Below are positions 9,413-18,386 of a stretch of 64,000 bases of DNA, one piece after another. Below the pieces are notes generated by a model, which saw nothing but the letters and a program-made list of their open reading frames with translations, was not told the origin of the DNA and did not search any database. Position numbers and translations under genes: made by a program. Source of the stretch: JAAGZL01 sp050291725 (lineage in GTDB: Bacteria > Pseudomonadota > Gammaproteobacteria > Chromatiales > Chromatiaceae); the NCBI GenBank assembly GCA_050291725.1, contig JBNKKH010000032.1, positions 124,001 through 188,000 on the forward strand. The letters are read 5' to 3'. Each line of letters opens with the position of its first letter. Positions within the stretch are counted from its first letter, which is position 1.

Positions 9413-11044
9413 CTAGAAAATGCTTTTTACAATAATTATACCCAGCGAGACAACTGCACTTGCCAACACCATCTTCTCCAAGCGTTCTCTTCGATTAAAC
9501 AGGGCATCTACAGCATAAAATAGCACCACAATCTCGATCACTAATACAGCATCAACACCATCCATGACTTTTGCATCTGGGAATATTGAAATAATCAAAG
9601 CCATGGCTAACAATAAAAAATCAAGAGATGAAAACTCTCTTACTGAACTTCCAGCCATTCTGATCAGAAGCAGAACCACGACTGCCAGGATTAAAAACAG
9701 AACCGGAAGATAGGCAGCAAGCACACTACCTCCTTGTTGTGACACCTCCATGAAATATGTAACAAATCCAGCTGTAACATATAACCCCAGCCTTCTCGCC
9801 GCACTTGTTAACCCATTTATGACAATAAAAGTAGGCAGTAAAATAACCAGTAGCAGAATAGCAAACACACCAAAGTCTTTAGGGATATCATCTATACATA
9901 ACACCCCTAAGATCAAAATAGCACTGAATAATACTCTCATCAGATAGTAGGCAAACTTTCTGAATTCACCCAATCCACTACCCAGGCCTATCTTTTGCAG
10001 AAGTTTCTGTGAAACAACCACCCAGCCACTTAAGGTTCCTCCAGTCTTTCTTGCAAAAGAAATCATAGAAACAATAGCTATACAAAACACCGTATACACA
10101 CCCAACAGTACTAGGTCAGTTGCATACCGCATTAAAAAAGCAGTAACCACTAGAAATAGTTGTATGGCGTAAATAACAAACACGGCTTCTCTGTGAGCGA
10201 ATCCTATTTCTAACAACCGGTGATGGATATGGTTTCGATCAGCAGAAAATGGTGAGCGCCCCTCATATATCCTACGCGCGATAACAAAGAAAACATCAAA
10301 CAGAGGCAGGCCCAAAACTAGAATGGGCATCATGGGGCTGAGTGCAGTATTACTGTGTTGTGTAACCAGAATACAGATCAGGCCAGAGCTAAAACCAAGT
10401 ATCTGACTTCCTGTGTCGCCCATAAAGATACGCGCCGGATAGGTATTAAAACGCAAAAACCCCAGAGTTGCGCCTATTAGAGAAGCGCCAAATATTACTA
10501 TATCAGAGTCACTAGCCAAATATGCCGCAACAGTCATACAGCCGATTGCCAGCATACTGGTGCCACCTGCCAAGCCATCTAAACCATCAGACATATTTAC
10601 TGCATTAGTCACTCCAACCAATAGGATTACAGTAAATATATTAGCTAGATATGGCGGGAGCGAGTTGTCCGCAACAAAAGGGAAGTTGTGAATTCCACCC
10701 CCTCCCCAATAGACAACTACTGATGCCGCTACTATCTGCCCAACAAACTTAATTCTGAAATTTATGTCGCTTATGTCGTCCCAAACACCGAACAGAAACA
10801 GAATAACCAGAGCTAACAGCAACGAATATGTCTGTTCACTACCTGGCATCCAAATAAGCAAGGGAACTAAACATCCAAAAAAAATGGCTATACCACCAAC
10901 TCGCGGTATAACATCAGAGTGTATTTTCCTGGGACCAGGCTCATCAACAAGACCAAGGGAAGGCCCCACCCTAACCAGCAGCGGTATAAGCATCATTGAT
11001 AGCGAAATAGCTATCAGAAAAGAGACTAACCCCACAGTAGACAT
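9413..11044 (-). CDS. MraY/WecA-family undecaprenyl-phosphate sugar-1-phosphate transferase with C-terminal membrane extension
   Basis: Integral membrane enzyme expected to start the repeat unit by moving a HexNAc-1-phosphate from a UDP-sugar to undecaprenyl phosphate. The family motifs are present in order: RKIHSDVIPRVGG (about 40-52), GVWDD, NMSDGLDGLAGG (about 150-161), NTYPARIFMGDTGS and the DRNHIHHRLL histidine motif. WecA is about 367 residues; this protein is 543, with an extra hydrophobic C-terminal region of roughly 190 residues and about six segments. The sugar is most likely GlcNAc by family similarity. It sits 7 bp downstream of the exosortase gene and closes the minus-strand operon. 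Confidence 0.88.
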   Translation of the reverse strand: MSTVGLVSFLIAISLSMMLIPLLVRVGPSLGLVDEPGPRKIHSDVIPRVGGIAIFFGCLVPLLIWMPGSEQTYSLLLALVILFLFGVWDDISDINFRIKFVGQIVAASVVVYWGGGGIHNFPFVADNSLPPYLANIFTVILLVGVTNAVNMSDGLDGLAGGTSMLAIGCMTVAAYLASDSDIVIFGASLIGATLGFLRFNTYPARIFMGDTGSQILGFSSGLICILVTQHSNTALSPMMPILVLGLPLFDVFFVIARRIYEGRSPFSADRNHIHHRLLEIGFAHREAVFVIYAIQLFLVVTAFLMRYATDLVLLGVYTVFCIAIVSMISFARKTGGTLSGWVVVSQKLLQKIGLGSGLGEFRKFAYYLMRVLFSAILILGVLCIDDIPKDFGVFAILLLVILLPTFIVINGLTSAARRLGLYVTAGFVTYFMEVSQQGGSVLAAYLPVLFLILAVVVLLLIRMAGSSVREFSSLDFLLLAMALIISIFPDAKVMDGVDAVLVIEIVVLFYAVDALFNRRERLEKMVLASAVVSLGIIIVKSIF

Positions 11045-11051
11045 AGAAAAC

Positions 11052-12614
11052 TCATTCTGGAATATACCTATCCAGCCCTTTACCTACATCTCTGGCAAAC
11101 TCTTGCAACAACTTGTCACTTTTTGCAACATCCTGTTCAGATGGAACCATTGTGGTAATCCTAACCAGCGCCCCATCTGTTCTCTGCTTGGTTAATGCGT
11201 CCCAAAACAGAAACCATTTCACCAAATACTCGTTGGTCATCACCCTTCCGCGCTGTTGAAACCAGTAATAGACCAGCTGTTTCACATCCCCCATCTGAAT
11301 AATAGCTCTATTAACTGATATAGATGCACCTGCTGGACCAGCACCGTCCACCACAACTTGCCCAAACTCTTTTATCCTCCATCCTCCACCAGGCAAGCAA
11401 GATTTTGGAGAGTGCACTGAAGCCCCCTTACGCTGAGAGTCGTAATATGCTACATAGAAATTAATAGGTTGTCCGTCAGCACCTGCATAATCTGCCAATA
11501 TATAGTCAGTTAATTTCAGAGCATCAAGATAGATACTCTCCAGTTCATTCTTCTTCCCAGCGCGCCCTCCAATTTCCATTGGAAAATCACTGAAGGTAGC
11601 CCTCTCTGGGATAACCTCACTTCGCTCAGGCAAAATTTCAGAGGAAATTGCTGTTACAACTAACAGAGCAAATGCTACGAAGAATGTCTTTGGTAAAGCG
11701 CGCTCTTTTATTTCACCTGAAGTAGAAGCTGCCACAGGCGGATCAATTGCGAACACCTCACCAAATGGTAAGCTATTTTTTCCAATTTTAGACAACAGCC
11801 ACATCTCAGCAACAAGCACTGCAGTACAGGCCATAAAAACAAACCATCCTTCAAAATCATGCAGGAATCCCTCTGCCATCTCCTGCCCCCAAAACTCAAC
11901 CATCACACCAATCACACCAATGCGAAAGCTGTTCATAAGTACTGTAATAGGAATAGTAGAAAGAAACACAACAGTCTTCTTCCAAAAGGCATCTTTATAT
12001 AGATATGCTGCGATAAAACCAAGTGACATCAGAGGAAAAAGGTAACGCAGTCCACTACAGGCCTCAACCACCTGCAACTTAAACTGCCCAAGGTCTATTA
12101 CATTACCTTCAAGAAAAACACTAATGCCGAACAGCCTAATAACCTCAACCCCAATTTTTGAAGAGATCAATTGAAGAAACGAAGAGAGGTTGTTGTATAA
12201 AAAATTCGGCAAGGGAACCATAAAAAAGAGTATGCCGAATGGAATCAAGATTACCCTAAATGCTGACCAGCCCATAATTGACAACAACAGGCCGCCTAAC
12301 GAAATAAGGAATGAATACTGAAGAACTGTATATAGGGTACTAAGCTCACCTATCACAAATAGAAATAGACCAATACATAAAATCCCCACCCCTAACCAAC
12401 TGTTCTTGAACTCTATCGCAGATAGATCATTTTTCTTTTGCCAGATAAAGTAGGCTGCAATAACAGGTAGAAGATAGCCATGGCTATACTCGTCTCTTGA
12501 CCAGTAAGAAACCATGTGATCAAGTCCGTCAAAGAAGATCAGCATGATCAGACCGAATGCCACACCAATTAGAACAAGAGGTGTCAAACCAATTTTCCAG
12601 TTATATACGCTCAT
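11052..12614 (-). CDS. xrtA: Exosortase A with fused C-terminal EpsI domain
   Basis: Membrane-embedded transpeptidase predicted to recognise and cleave PEP-CTERM sorting signals, with an EpsI domain at its C-terminus. Residues 1-275 contain about eight membrane segments and the exosortase triad: Cys186 in VVEACSGLRYLFPL, Arg231 in MNSFRIG and His252 in LHDFEGW. Residues about 310-520 are the EpsI domain, with HSPKSCLPGGGW at 401-412. The fusion is the usual XrtA arrangement in Proteobacteria. It lies 16 bp after wecB and 7 bp before the initiating transferase. The PEP-CTERM protein at 22,515-23,237 is the obvious local substrate. Confidence 0.93.
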   Translation of the reverse strand: MSVYNWKIGLTPLVLIGVAFGLIMLIFFDGLDHMVSYWSRDEYSHGYLLPVIAAYFIWQKKNDLSAIEFKNSWLGVGILCIGLFLFVIGELSTLYTVLQYSFLISLGGLLLSIMGWSAFRVILIPFGILFFMVPLPNFLYNNLSSFLQLISSKIGVEVIRLFGISVFLEGNVIDLGQFKLQVVEACSGLRYLFPLMSLGFIAAYLYKDAFWKKTVVFLSTIPITVLMNSFRIGVIGVMVEFWGQEMAEGFLHDFEGWFVFMACTAVLVAEMWLLSKIGKNSLPFGEVFAIDPPVAASTSGEIKERALPKTFFVAFALLVVTAISSEILPERSEVIPERATFSDFPMEIGGRAGKKNELESIYLDALKLTDYILADYAGADGQPINFYVAYYDSQRKGASVHSPKSCLPGGGWRIKEFGQVVVDGAGPAGASISVNRAIIQMGDVKQLVYYWFQQRGRVMTNEYLVKWFLFWDALTKQRTDGALVRITTMVPSEQDVAKSDKLLQEFARDVGKGLDRYIPE

Positions 12615-12630
12615 AATTATGCCACCAAAA

Positions 12631-13779
12631 TTATTTGGTCCTATATTCCTCTAACAAAGCATGTACAATCCTATTGCAGGCCTTTCCATCGCCATAGGGG
12701 TTATGTGCCTTCGACATTTTCTCATAAAGAACAACATCTTCAATTAACTGTTCTACAGTTGAAACAATTAGCTTAGGATCTGTCCCAACTAGTTTAACTG
12801 TCCCAGCGTCAACAGCTTCCGGCCTCTCTGTTACATCTCTCATCACCAACACAGGCTTACCCAGTGAAGGTCCCTCCTCCTGCACGCCACCTGAGTCAGT
12901 AAGAATAATATCGCAACTATCCATAAGCCAGACAAAAGGGGCGTAATCCTGTGGATGAATAAGATGAACGTTGGATAGGCCGTCCAGTATTTCATATACA
13001 GGCTTTTGCACATTAGGATTTAGGTGTACAGGATAAAGTAGATCCCAATCCGCATGCCGCTCTGCTAATTCGCGTATCGCTGTACACAGATCAATAAAGC
13101 CCTGCCCAAAGTTCTCCCGCCGATGTCCAGTAATCAAAATTAGTTTTCTATTTTTGTCAGTTATCTTTTCGTATAACTGATCACCAAACAGATCACTCCA
13201 ATATGCTGCAGAATAGCCTGCAACCTTATCACGCACCATTAGTAGTGCATCAATTACAGTATTACCGGTTATATGTATCTGCTCCTCAGGTACACTCTCT
13301 CTTATTAGATTATCTGCGGCACTCTGGGTAGGTGCAAAATGGATATTGGTTAACTTCCCAGCGAGAGTGCGGTTGGCCTCTTCTGGGAACGGAGCTCTGA
13401 GATCACCAGTACGCAATCCTGCCTCCACATGTCCTATAGCTATTCCCTCATAGAAAGCTGCCAGAGCTGCGGCAAAACAGGTTGTGGTATCTCCATGTAC
13501 CAATACAATATCTGGCCGGTCTTGGCGCAATACATCTCTTAGGGACAGCAGTACATTGCTGGTTATATCGAACAGATCTTGGCCAGGGCGCATTAAATCA
13601 AGATCATAATCTGGGACTATATCAAACAAGCTGAGTACCTGGTCTAACATCTCACGGTGTTGCGCTGTCACACACACCTTTGCCTCTATGCCTTCGGCAC
13701 GCTTCAGTCCAATAACGACCGGCGCCATTTTTATAGCTTCAGGCCTAGTTCCAAAGACTGCTAGAACTCTCAGACTCAC
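12631..13779 (-). CDS. wecB: UDP-N-acetylglucosamine 2-epimerase (non-hydrolysing)
   Basis: Converts UDP-GlcNAc to UDP-ManNAc in the cytoplasm. Motifs: GTRPEAIKMAPV at the N-terminus, EAGLRTGD, ITGHRRENFG (UDP-binding arginine pair) and DSGGVQEEGPSLGKPVLVMR. The length of 382 residues is typical of bacterial WecB. The wecC gene is next upstream on the same strand, separated by 166 bp in which no motif was recognised. The pair would supply UDP-ManNAcA for the exopolysaccharide. Confidence 0.95.
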   Translation of the reverse strand: MSLRVLAVFGTRPEAIKMAPVVIGLKRAEGIEAKVCVTAQHREMLDQVLSLFDIVPDYDLDLMRPGQDLFDITSNVLLSLRDVLRQDRPDIVLVHGDTTTCFAAALAAFYEGIAIGHVEAGLRTGDLRAPFPEEANRTLAGKLTNIHFAPTQSAADNLIRESVPEEQIHITGNTVIDALLMVRDKVAGYSAAYWSDLFGDQLYEKITDKNRKLILITGHRRENFGQGFIDLCTAIRELAERHADWDLLYPVHLNPNVQKPVYEILDGLSNVHLIHPQDYAPFVWLMDSCDIILTDSGGVQEEGPSLGKPVLVMRDVTERPEAVDAGTVKLVGTDPKLIVSTVEQLIEDVVLYEKMSKAHNPYGDGKACNRIVHALLEEYRTK

Positions 13780-13945
13780 TGTCGAACTCCATGGGTAGAA
13801 ACATGATGACTGAGATCAGAACATAATAATTTAACCGCTGCTGTATACAGGAATAAATCTCCCTTGACAGAGCGGTTCCTGGACCCCGCTATCAAGTCAC
13901 GAAATGAAGATAGCGCTGTAGTACGACTAGATTCAACACCCATAC

Positions 13946-15154
13946 CTATTTCACCACGCCACGAGTATCTATCAATAGGGTCTCCTTTAGCTCAGAAGCC
14001 TTGAGTCCACGAAACTCTTTATGGTCGACCAGTAGTAGCAGGATGTCTGACTGCTTAATCACGTCCTGATATGGCAAAAGTTTAAACTCATCATGTGAAG
14101 ATATATTTGGCTCTGCAACTAGCACCTCCCCTAGCTGCTCCGCACTAATCTGCCTCACAATCTCTAAAGCAGGCGATTCCCGCAAATCGTCCACATCAGC
14201 TTTAAAGGCCAGCCCAAGACAACCGATAACTGGATTTTTAAACTTTTGTGCGCTCCCCCTAACCTTATCCACTACCCAGTTAGGCTTGCTATCGTTTACT
14301 TCACGTGCTGTACGGATAAGATTGGCCTGCTCTGGAGAAGCTGAGACAATAAACCAAGGATCTACCGCTATGCAGTGGCCACCAACGCCAGGTCCAGGCT
14401 GTAGGATATTTACCCTAGGATGACGATTAGCCAACTCTATCAGTTCCCATACATCCACACCCTGCTCATCACAGATTAGGGATAACTCATTAGCAAAGGC
14501 GATATTCACATCCCTAAAGGCATTTTCCGTTAGCTTGGCCAACTCGGCTGTTCTTGCATTGGTTGCTAACACTTCACCACGCACGAAGCTGTGATAAAAC
14601 TCCACAGCCTTTTCGGTAGATTTATCACAAACTCCACCAACTATACGATCATTCTCAATAAGCTCTGTTAGAATTCTTCCAGGTAATACCCGCTCAGGAC
14701 AGTGGGCAACATACACATCCTCTCCCACATTATGTCCAGACTCTGCAAGTATTTTTGCAACCACTTCGTCTGTTGTTCCCACTGGACTGGTGGACTCGAG
14801 AATAACTAGGTTTCCTTGTTTTACGTAGGGTGCAATTTTACGTGTTGCATCTTCCACATATGTCAAATCAGGCTGATGATTTTCTTTGAACGGCGTAGGC
14901 ACTGCCAGAATAAATATATCCGCTTCTTCTGGCTCTAACCCAGCGCGTAGATTGCCAGAACCGACGGCTGATTTAACCAGAATATCCAGGTCAGGTTCTA
15001 CAATGTGGATACGTCCTTGATTGATAGTCTCCACAACAGATGGCGTTACATCTACGCCATAAACTTCAAACCCTTTAGTTCCGAGCAGGGATGCCGTTGG
15101 CAGACCAATATATCCCAGTCCGATTACGCATACTTTTTGTCTTTTATCACTCAC
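13946..15154 (-). CDS. wecC: UDP-N-acetyl-D-mannosamine dehydrogenase
   Basis: NAD-dependent oxidation of UDP-ManNAc to UDP-ManNAcA. The N-terminal Rossmann motif is GLGYIGLPTASLLG; the substrate-binding segments are LTENAFRDVNIAFANE and GPGVGGHCIAVDPWF, which carries the catalytic Cys; the C-terminal domain has GLAFKADVDDLRESPA. The length of 402 residues is normal. Its presence with wecB indicates that the polymer may contain an acidic ManNAcA residue. The region upstream (15,155-15,520) carries palindromic repeats rather than an obvious promoter. Confidence 0.93.
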   Translation of the reverse strand: MSDKRQKVCVIGLGYIGLPTASLLGTKGFEVYGVDVTPSVVETINQGRIHIVEPDLDILVKSAVGSGNLRAGLEPEEADIFILAVPTPFKENHQPDLTYVEDATRKIAPYVKQGNLVILESTSPVGTTDEVVAKILAESGHNVGEDVYVAHCPERVLPGRILTELIENDRIVGGVCDKSTEKAVEFYHSFVRGEVLATNARTAELAKLTENAFRDVNIAFANELSLICDEQGVDVWELIELANRHPRVNILQPGPGVGGHCIAVDPWFIVSASPEQANLIRTAREVNDSKPNWVVDKVRGSAQKFKNPVIGCLGLAFKADVDDLRESPALEIVRQISAEQLGEVLVAEPNISSHDEFKLLPYQDVIKQSDILLLLVDHKEFRGLKASELKETLLIDTRGVVK

Positions 15155-15263
15155 TGCTCTACTTTACATCCATTATGGTTAAATACTCTGATTGTAGGAC
15201 CAAACTACTACTAACATCTTAATCCAAACGTCACCCTCAGTGGTTTGGCGTAGTCTGCCCCTT

Positions 15264-15349
15264 CCCCTCATCCTAACTTTCTCTCCCTGGGAAGAAGGGA
15301 CTCTTTTTTACCCCCTCTCCCTCTCGGGGAGAGGGTTGGGGTGAGGGGG
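15264..15349. repeat. Palindromic GC-rich repeat, family A, copy 1
   Basis: An 86-bp imperfect palindrome: a CCCCTCATCCTAAC arm at the left pairs with GAGGGTTGGGGTGAGGGGG at the right, with a smaller hairpin (CCCTCTCCCTCTCGGGGAGAGGG) inside. Copy 2 follows 120 bp later in the same orientation. It is non-coding and lies in the gap between wecC and galE, where it could act as a REP-like transcript-stabilising or attenuating element. Confidence 0.75.
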
Positions 15350-15382
15350 CAACATTTTAGCTATTCGCCTTAATTTGACTCT

Positions 15383-15469
15383 CCCCCTCATCCTAACCTT
15401 CTCACCCTAGGGAGAAGGGACTCTTTTTTACCCCCTCTCCCCCTCGGGGAGAGGGTTGGAGTGAGGGGG
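15383..15469. repeat. Palindromic GC-rich repeat, family A, copy 2
   Basis: Second copy of the same palindrome, about 90% identical to copy 1 by eye and at an exact 120-bp offset, so the two form a direct repeat of palindromes. The remaining bases of the wecC-galE gap (15,155-15,263, 15,350-15,382 and 15,470-15,520) contain nothing else recognisable. Confidence 0.75.
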
Positions 15470-15520
15470 TGAACATTCAGCAAATAACGCTAAGCTAATC
15501 CGCCTTTCGTTCTACATAAT

Positions 15521-16552
15521 TTATTCATCACTCCCATAACCGTTTGGGTTATCTCGTTGCCAGCGCCATGTATCTGTACACATATCTGCCAGACCAAGTT
15601 CCGCCTTCCAACCAAGCTCACTTTCGGCAAGAGTTGGGTCTGCAAAACAGGCCGCAATATCACCTGGGCGACGACTTACAACTTCATATGGTATCTTCCT
15701 ACCAGATGCCTGCTCAAATGCTGACACCATCTCTAATACGCTATAGCCTTCGCCAGTTCCAAGATTAAAGATGTTAACGCCAGCGTTCTGCTGCATATAT
15801 TCAAGCGCTTTCAGGTGCCCTTTAGCCAGGTCTACCACATGAATATAGTCGCGCACACCTGTTCCATCTTTAGTTGGATAATCGCTGCCAAATACAGATA
15901 GCTTTTCTAGTCTTTCAGATGCGACCTGTGCAACATAAGGCATAAGATTATTCGGTATGCCGCTAGGGTCCTCCCCTATCATCCCGCTTTTATGTGCTCC
16001 CACAGGATTAAAGTAGCGTAGCAAGCTAATATTCCATCGGCTATCAGATACGTATAAATCTTTTAGGATTTCTTCTATTACAAGTTTTGACCTGCCATAA
16101 GGATTGGTAGCAGACACAGGAAAGTCTTCTTTGATAGGCAGAGATGCTGGATCACCATAAACAGTTGCGGATGAACTAAACACGAGGTCACGCACATCAA
16201 AATCTTGCATTACCTGACAGAGTGCAATTGTTCCGGAAATATTGTTCCGATAATATTCAAGCGGTTTATTTACAGATTCACCAACCGACTTCAACCCCGC
16301 GAAATGAACAACACTACTGATCTGATGCTCCTTGAATACTCTCTGCAAACCATCAGAATCTAAGATATCTATTTCGTAAAAAGATATGGTCTTCCCTGTG
16401 ATTTTTTCTACTCGATTAATAGATTCTCTACTGCTGTTACTCAAATTATCTACTACTACCACATCGTAGCCAGCATTGAGCAACTCAACACATGTATGTG
16501 ATCCTATATATCCAGCTCCACCGGTAAGTAATATCTTTCTATACGCTGACAT
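15521..16552 (-). CDS. galE: UDP-glucose 4-epimerase
   Basis: Interconverts UDP-glucose and UDP-galactose (possibly also the N-acetylated forms), supplying precursors for the polymer. Short-chain dehydrogenase/epimerase fold: TGGAGYIGSHTCVELL NAD motif at the N-terminus, FSSSATVYGDP carrying the catalytic Ser/Thr, and NPYGRSKLVIEE with the YxxxK pair. The length of 343 residues is standard. The ATG overlaps the TAA of the upstream ATPase gene by one base, so translation is probably coupled to it. Confidence 0.94.
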   Translation of the reverse strand: MSAYRKILLTGGAGYIGSHTCVELLNAGYDVVVVDNLSNSSRESINRVEKITGKTISFYEIDILDSDGLQRVFKEHQISSVVHFAGLKSVGESVNKPLEYYRNNISGTIALCQVMQDFDVRDLVFSSSATVYGDPASLPIKEDFPVSATNPYGRSKLVIEEILKDLYVSDSRWNISLLRYFNPVGAHKSGMIGEDPSGIPNNLMPYVAQVASERLEKLSVFGSDYPTKDGTGVRDYIHVVDLAKGHLKALEYMQQNAGVNIFNLGTGEGYSVLEMVSAFEQASGRKIPYEVVSRRPGDIAACFADPTLAESELGWKAELGLADMCTDTWRWQRDNPNGYGSDE

Positions 16553-17508
16553 TAGAATAGGTCTTCTATCTCTTCACTATCACTCATTTTTTGAAAAATA
16601 TCTTTCTTGCTCAGCATTGGCTGTATATCTAAATCTAATTTCTTTTTAAGATGATTCCTTATCCTAACCGCCTCTTCGTCTTCCTCCTGACGCATTGGAA
16701 AAATACCACCTCTCTGCTTGTCTTTAACCACATCGAGAACCATTTTTGCACCTATCTGCCGAACCTCATCAGCAAACGCATATACCAGGGCAAAATCGCA
16801 TAAGGTATTAATCAATCTGGGTATACCGCGACTATAGTAATGAATAACAGCACAGGCAGATCTGCGGAATACATCAGGGTCACCTCCGGCATGTTCCATG
16901 CGATACCGAATATAGTCCATGGTGTCCTTAACCTTTAATCTCTGAATGTGGTAATCAACAGAAACCCTTTGGGCCAACTGCCTCAGCTCTGGCCTCTTCA
17001 TGATTTCCAAAAGTTCTGGCTGCCCAACCAATACCAGTTGCAACACCATATGCTTTCCAGAGTTAATATTTGAGAGCATACGCAACTCTTCCAGAGTCTC
17101 TGCTCCAAAATTCTGTGCCTCGTCAATTATCAGCACTGTGCGTCTATTCTTAGAATATTCCTCAATAAGAAAATCACTGAAAACCTGGTATAGCTCAGTT
17201 TTGGTTTTCCCTCTAAAATCGAGACCAAACGCCATCAACACCCACTCGAGAAGCTCCCCAAAAGCCTCATGAGTATTGGATATCAAACCCACAGTGATAT
17301 CGTCATCCAACCTATCGAGCACATGATGAATCAATGTTGTTTTGCCTGAGCCTACCTCACCGGTAATAACCGTAATGCCTGCCTCACTTCTAAGGCCGTA
17401 GTTAAGCATGGTCAATGCTTGGCGATGATACTTCCCCATGTAGAGAAAAGATGGGTCAGGTCTGAGCGAAAAGGGTCGCTCATTTAATTGAAAAAACTCT
17501 TCGTACAT
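16552..17508 (-). CDS. ExeA-like AAA ATPase of the XrtA/PEP-CTERM system
   Basis: A 318-residue cytoplasmic ATPase of the general-secretion ExeA/AAA_22 type that regularly accompanies exosortase A loci. The N-terminus MYEEFFQLNERPFSLRPDP is the family hallmark; Walker A is GEVGSGKTTLIHH, Walker B is TVLIIDEAQNF, and the sensor region is LVLVGQPELLE. The acidic C-terminal tail (after about residue 270) is variable. Its role in XrtA loci is not settled; it may couple ATP hydrolysis to polymer export or its regulation. It lies 10 bp after the BY-kinase gene and overlaps galE. Confidence 0.9.
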   Translation of the reverse strand: MYEEFFQLNERPFSLRPDPSFLYMGKYHRQALTMLNYGLRSEAGITVITGEVGSGKTTLIHHVLDRLDDDITVGLISNTHEAFGELLEWVLMAFGLDFRGKTKTELYQVFSDFLIEEYSKNRRTVLIIDEAQNFGAETLEELRMLSNINSGKHMVLQLVLVGQPELLEIMKRPELRQLAQRVSVDYHIQRLKVKDTMDYIRYRMEHAGGDPDVFRRSACAVIHYYSRGIPRLINTLCDFALVYAFADEVRQIGAKMVLDVVKDKQRGGIFPMRQEEDEEAVRIRNHLKKKLDLDIQPMLSKKDIFQKMSDSEEIEDLF

Positions 17509-17518
17509 TATTTACACA

Positions 17519-18337
17519 CTAGTATGGTGAGTGTTCATGCTCACGCGCCTTGTTGTAGACAGTACCCAAGAGATTGCTACTCTCCAGATAGCGCATAGAC
17601 TCCCTTACTTCTGCAGGGGTGCTAACCCCCTCCTCTACAACCAGCAGGCTGGACTGGACCTTCGGCAGAAATATAAGAGCATCATCTATATGTAATAGCG
17701 GAGGAAGATCAAATAAGATAATACGCGATGTATATCTATTGGTTATATCATCAATAAGGTCAGCCATTTCTGGAGTGGATATAAGTTCGGATGAGTGTTG
17801 TATCGCTTTTGCTGACGGCAGCAGCACCAGCCGCTCTATACCCGGATGAACCAGGAGGGACGATATCTCCATATCTCCAGCCAAGTGATCGACTAATCCA
17901 TGTTCAGGTTTAAACCCAAAGTAGTTATGCACTGATGGATTACGCATATCCAGATCCACCAATAGAACAGTGTGGTTAACCTCAAGGGATAGGCTTACCG
18001 CCAGATTTGCTGCAACCATAGACTTACCACACCCCTTAGTGGGACTGGTAACTGCTACTGTGTTGATACCCTCATTTCTTATCCTGTGTAGAATCTTAGT
18101 ACGTAAAATTCTAAATACATCTGCTTGTGGGTGCCCCTTAACTCCTGCCACTAAACGATTATCCAGCATCTCTTTAGAAGATACAGATATAGTCTTTGTG
18201 TCTGAATACTCAATTGCAGAGTAATCTTTCTGTTCCACTTGGTCAGTAGGCCGAACAGATCCAGCACGACTACCACTCTTTGTAGTCTTGTGCCTTTTCT
18301 CTTCTGCCTTCTTCAGTGCTTCATGAATTCTTTCCAT
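17519..18337 (-). CDS. BY-kinase / capsular tyrosine autokinase of the XrtA system
   Basis: Cytoplasmic tyrosine autokinase domain (CpsD/CapB-like) that would work with the separate Wzz-like membrane protein encoded just upstream. N-terminal MERIHEALKKAEEKR is typical of the XrtA-associated subfamily. Walker A is SPTKGCGKSMVAAN, Walker A' is VLLVDLDMRNPSVH and Walker B is IILFDLPPLLH. The usual C-terminal tyrosine cluster is nearly absent: only YNKA and the final Tyr272 remain, so autophosphorylation may be reduced or use other sites. It is in tandem with the ATPase and chain-length genes. Confidence 0.88.
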   Translation of the reverse strand: MERIHEALKKAEEKRHKTTKSGSRAGSVRPTDQVEQKDYSAIEYSDTKTISVSSKEMLDNRLVAGVKGHPQADVFRILRTKILHRIRNEGINTVAVTSPTKGCGKSMVAANLAVSLSLEVNHTVLLVDLDMRNPSVHNYFGFKPEHGLVDHLAGDMEISSLLVHPGIERLVLLPSAKAIQHSSELISTPEMADLIDDITNRYTSRIILFDLPPLLHIDDALIFLPKVQSSLLVVEEGVSTPAEVRESMRYLESSNLLGTVYNKAREHEHSPY

Positions 18338-18386
18338 TTGCTATCTCAATATAAAGATTAACTGACTAAATTACTCAATCAAATTG

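Noticed and set aside
15155..15520. Repeats considered as a CRISPR array
   Set aside because: Only two copies, each itself an 86-bp palindrome, without regular spacers and with no cas genes.
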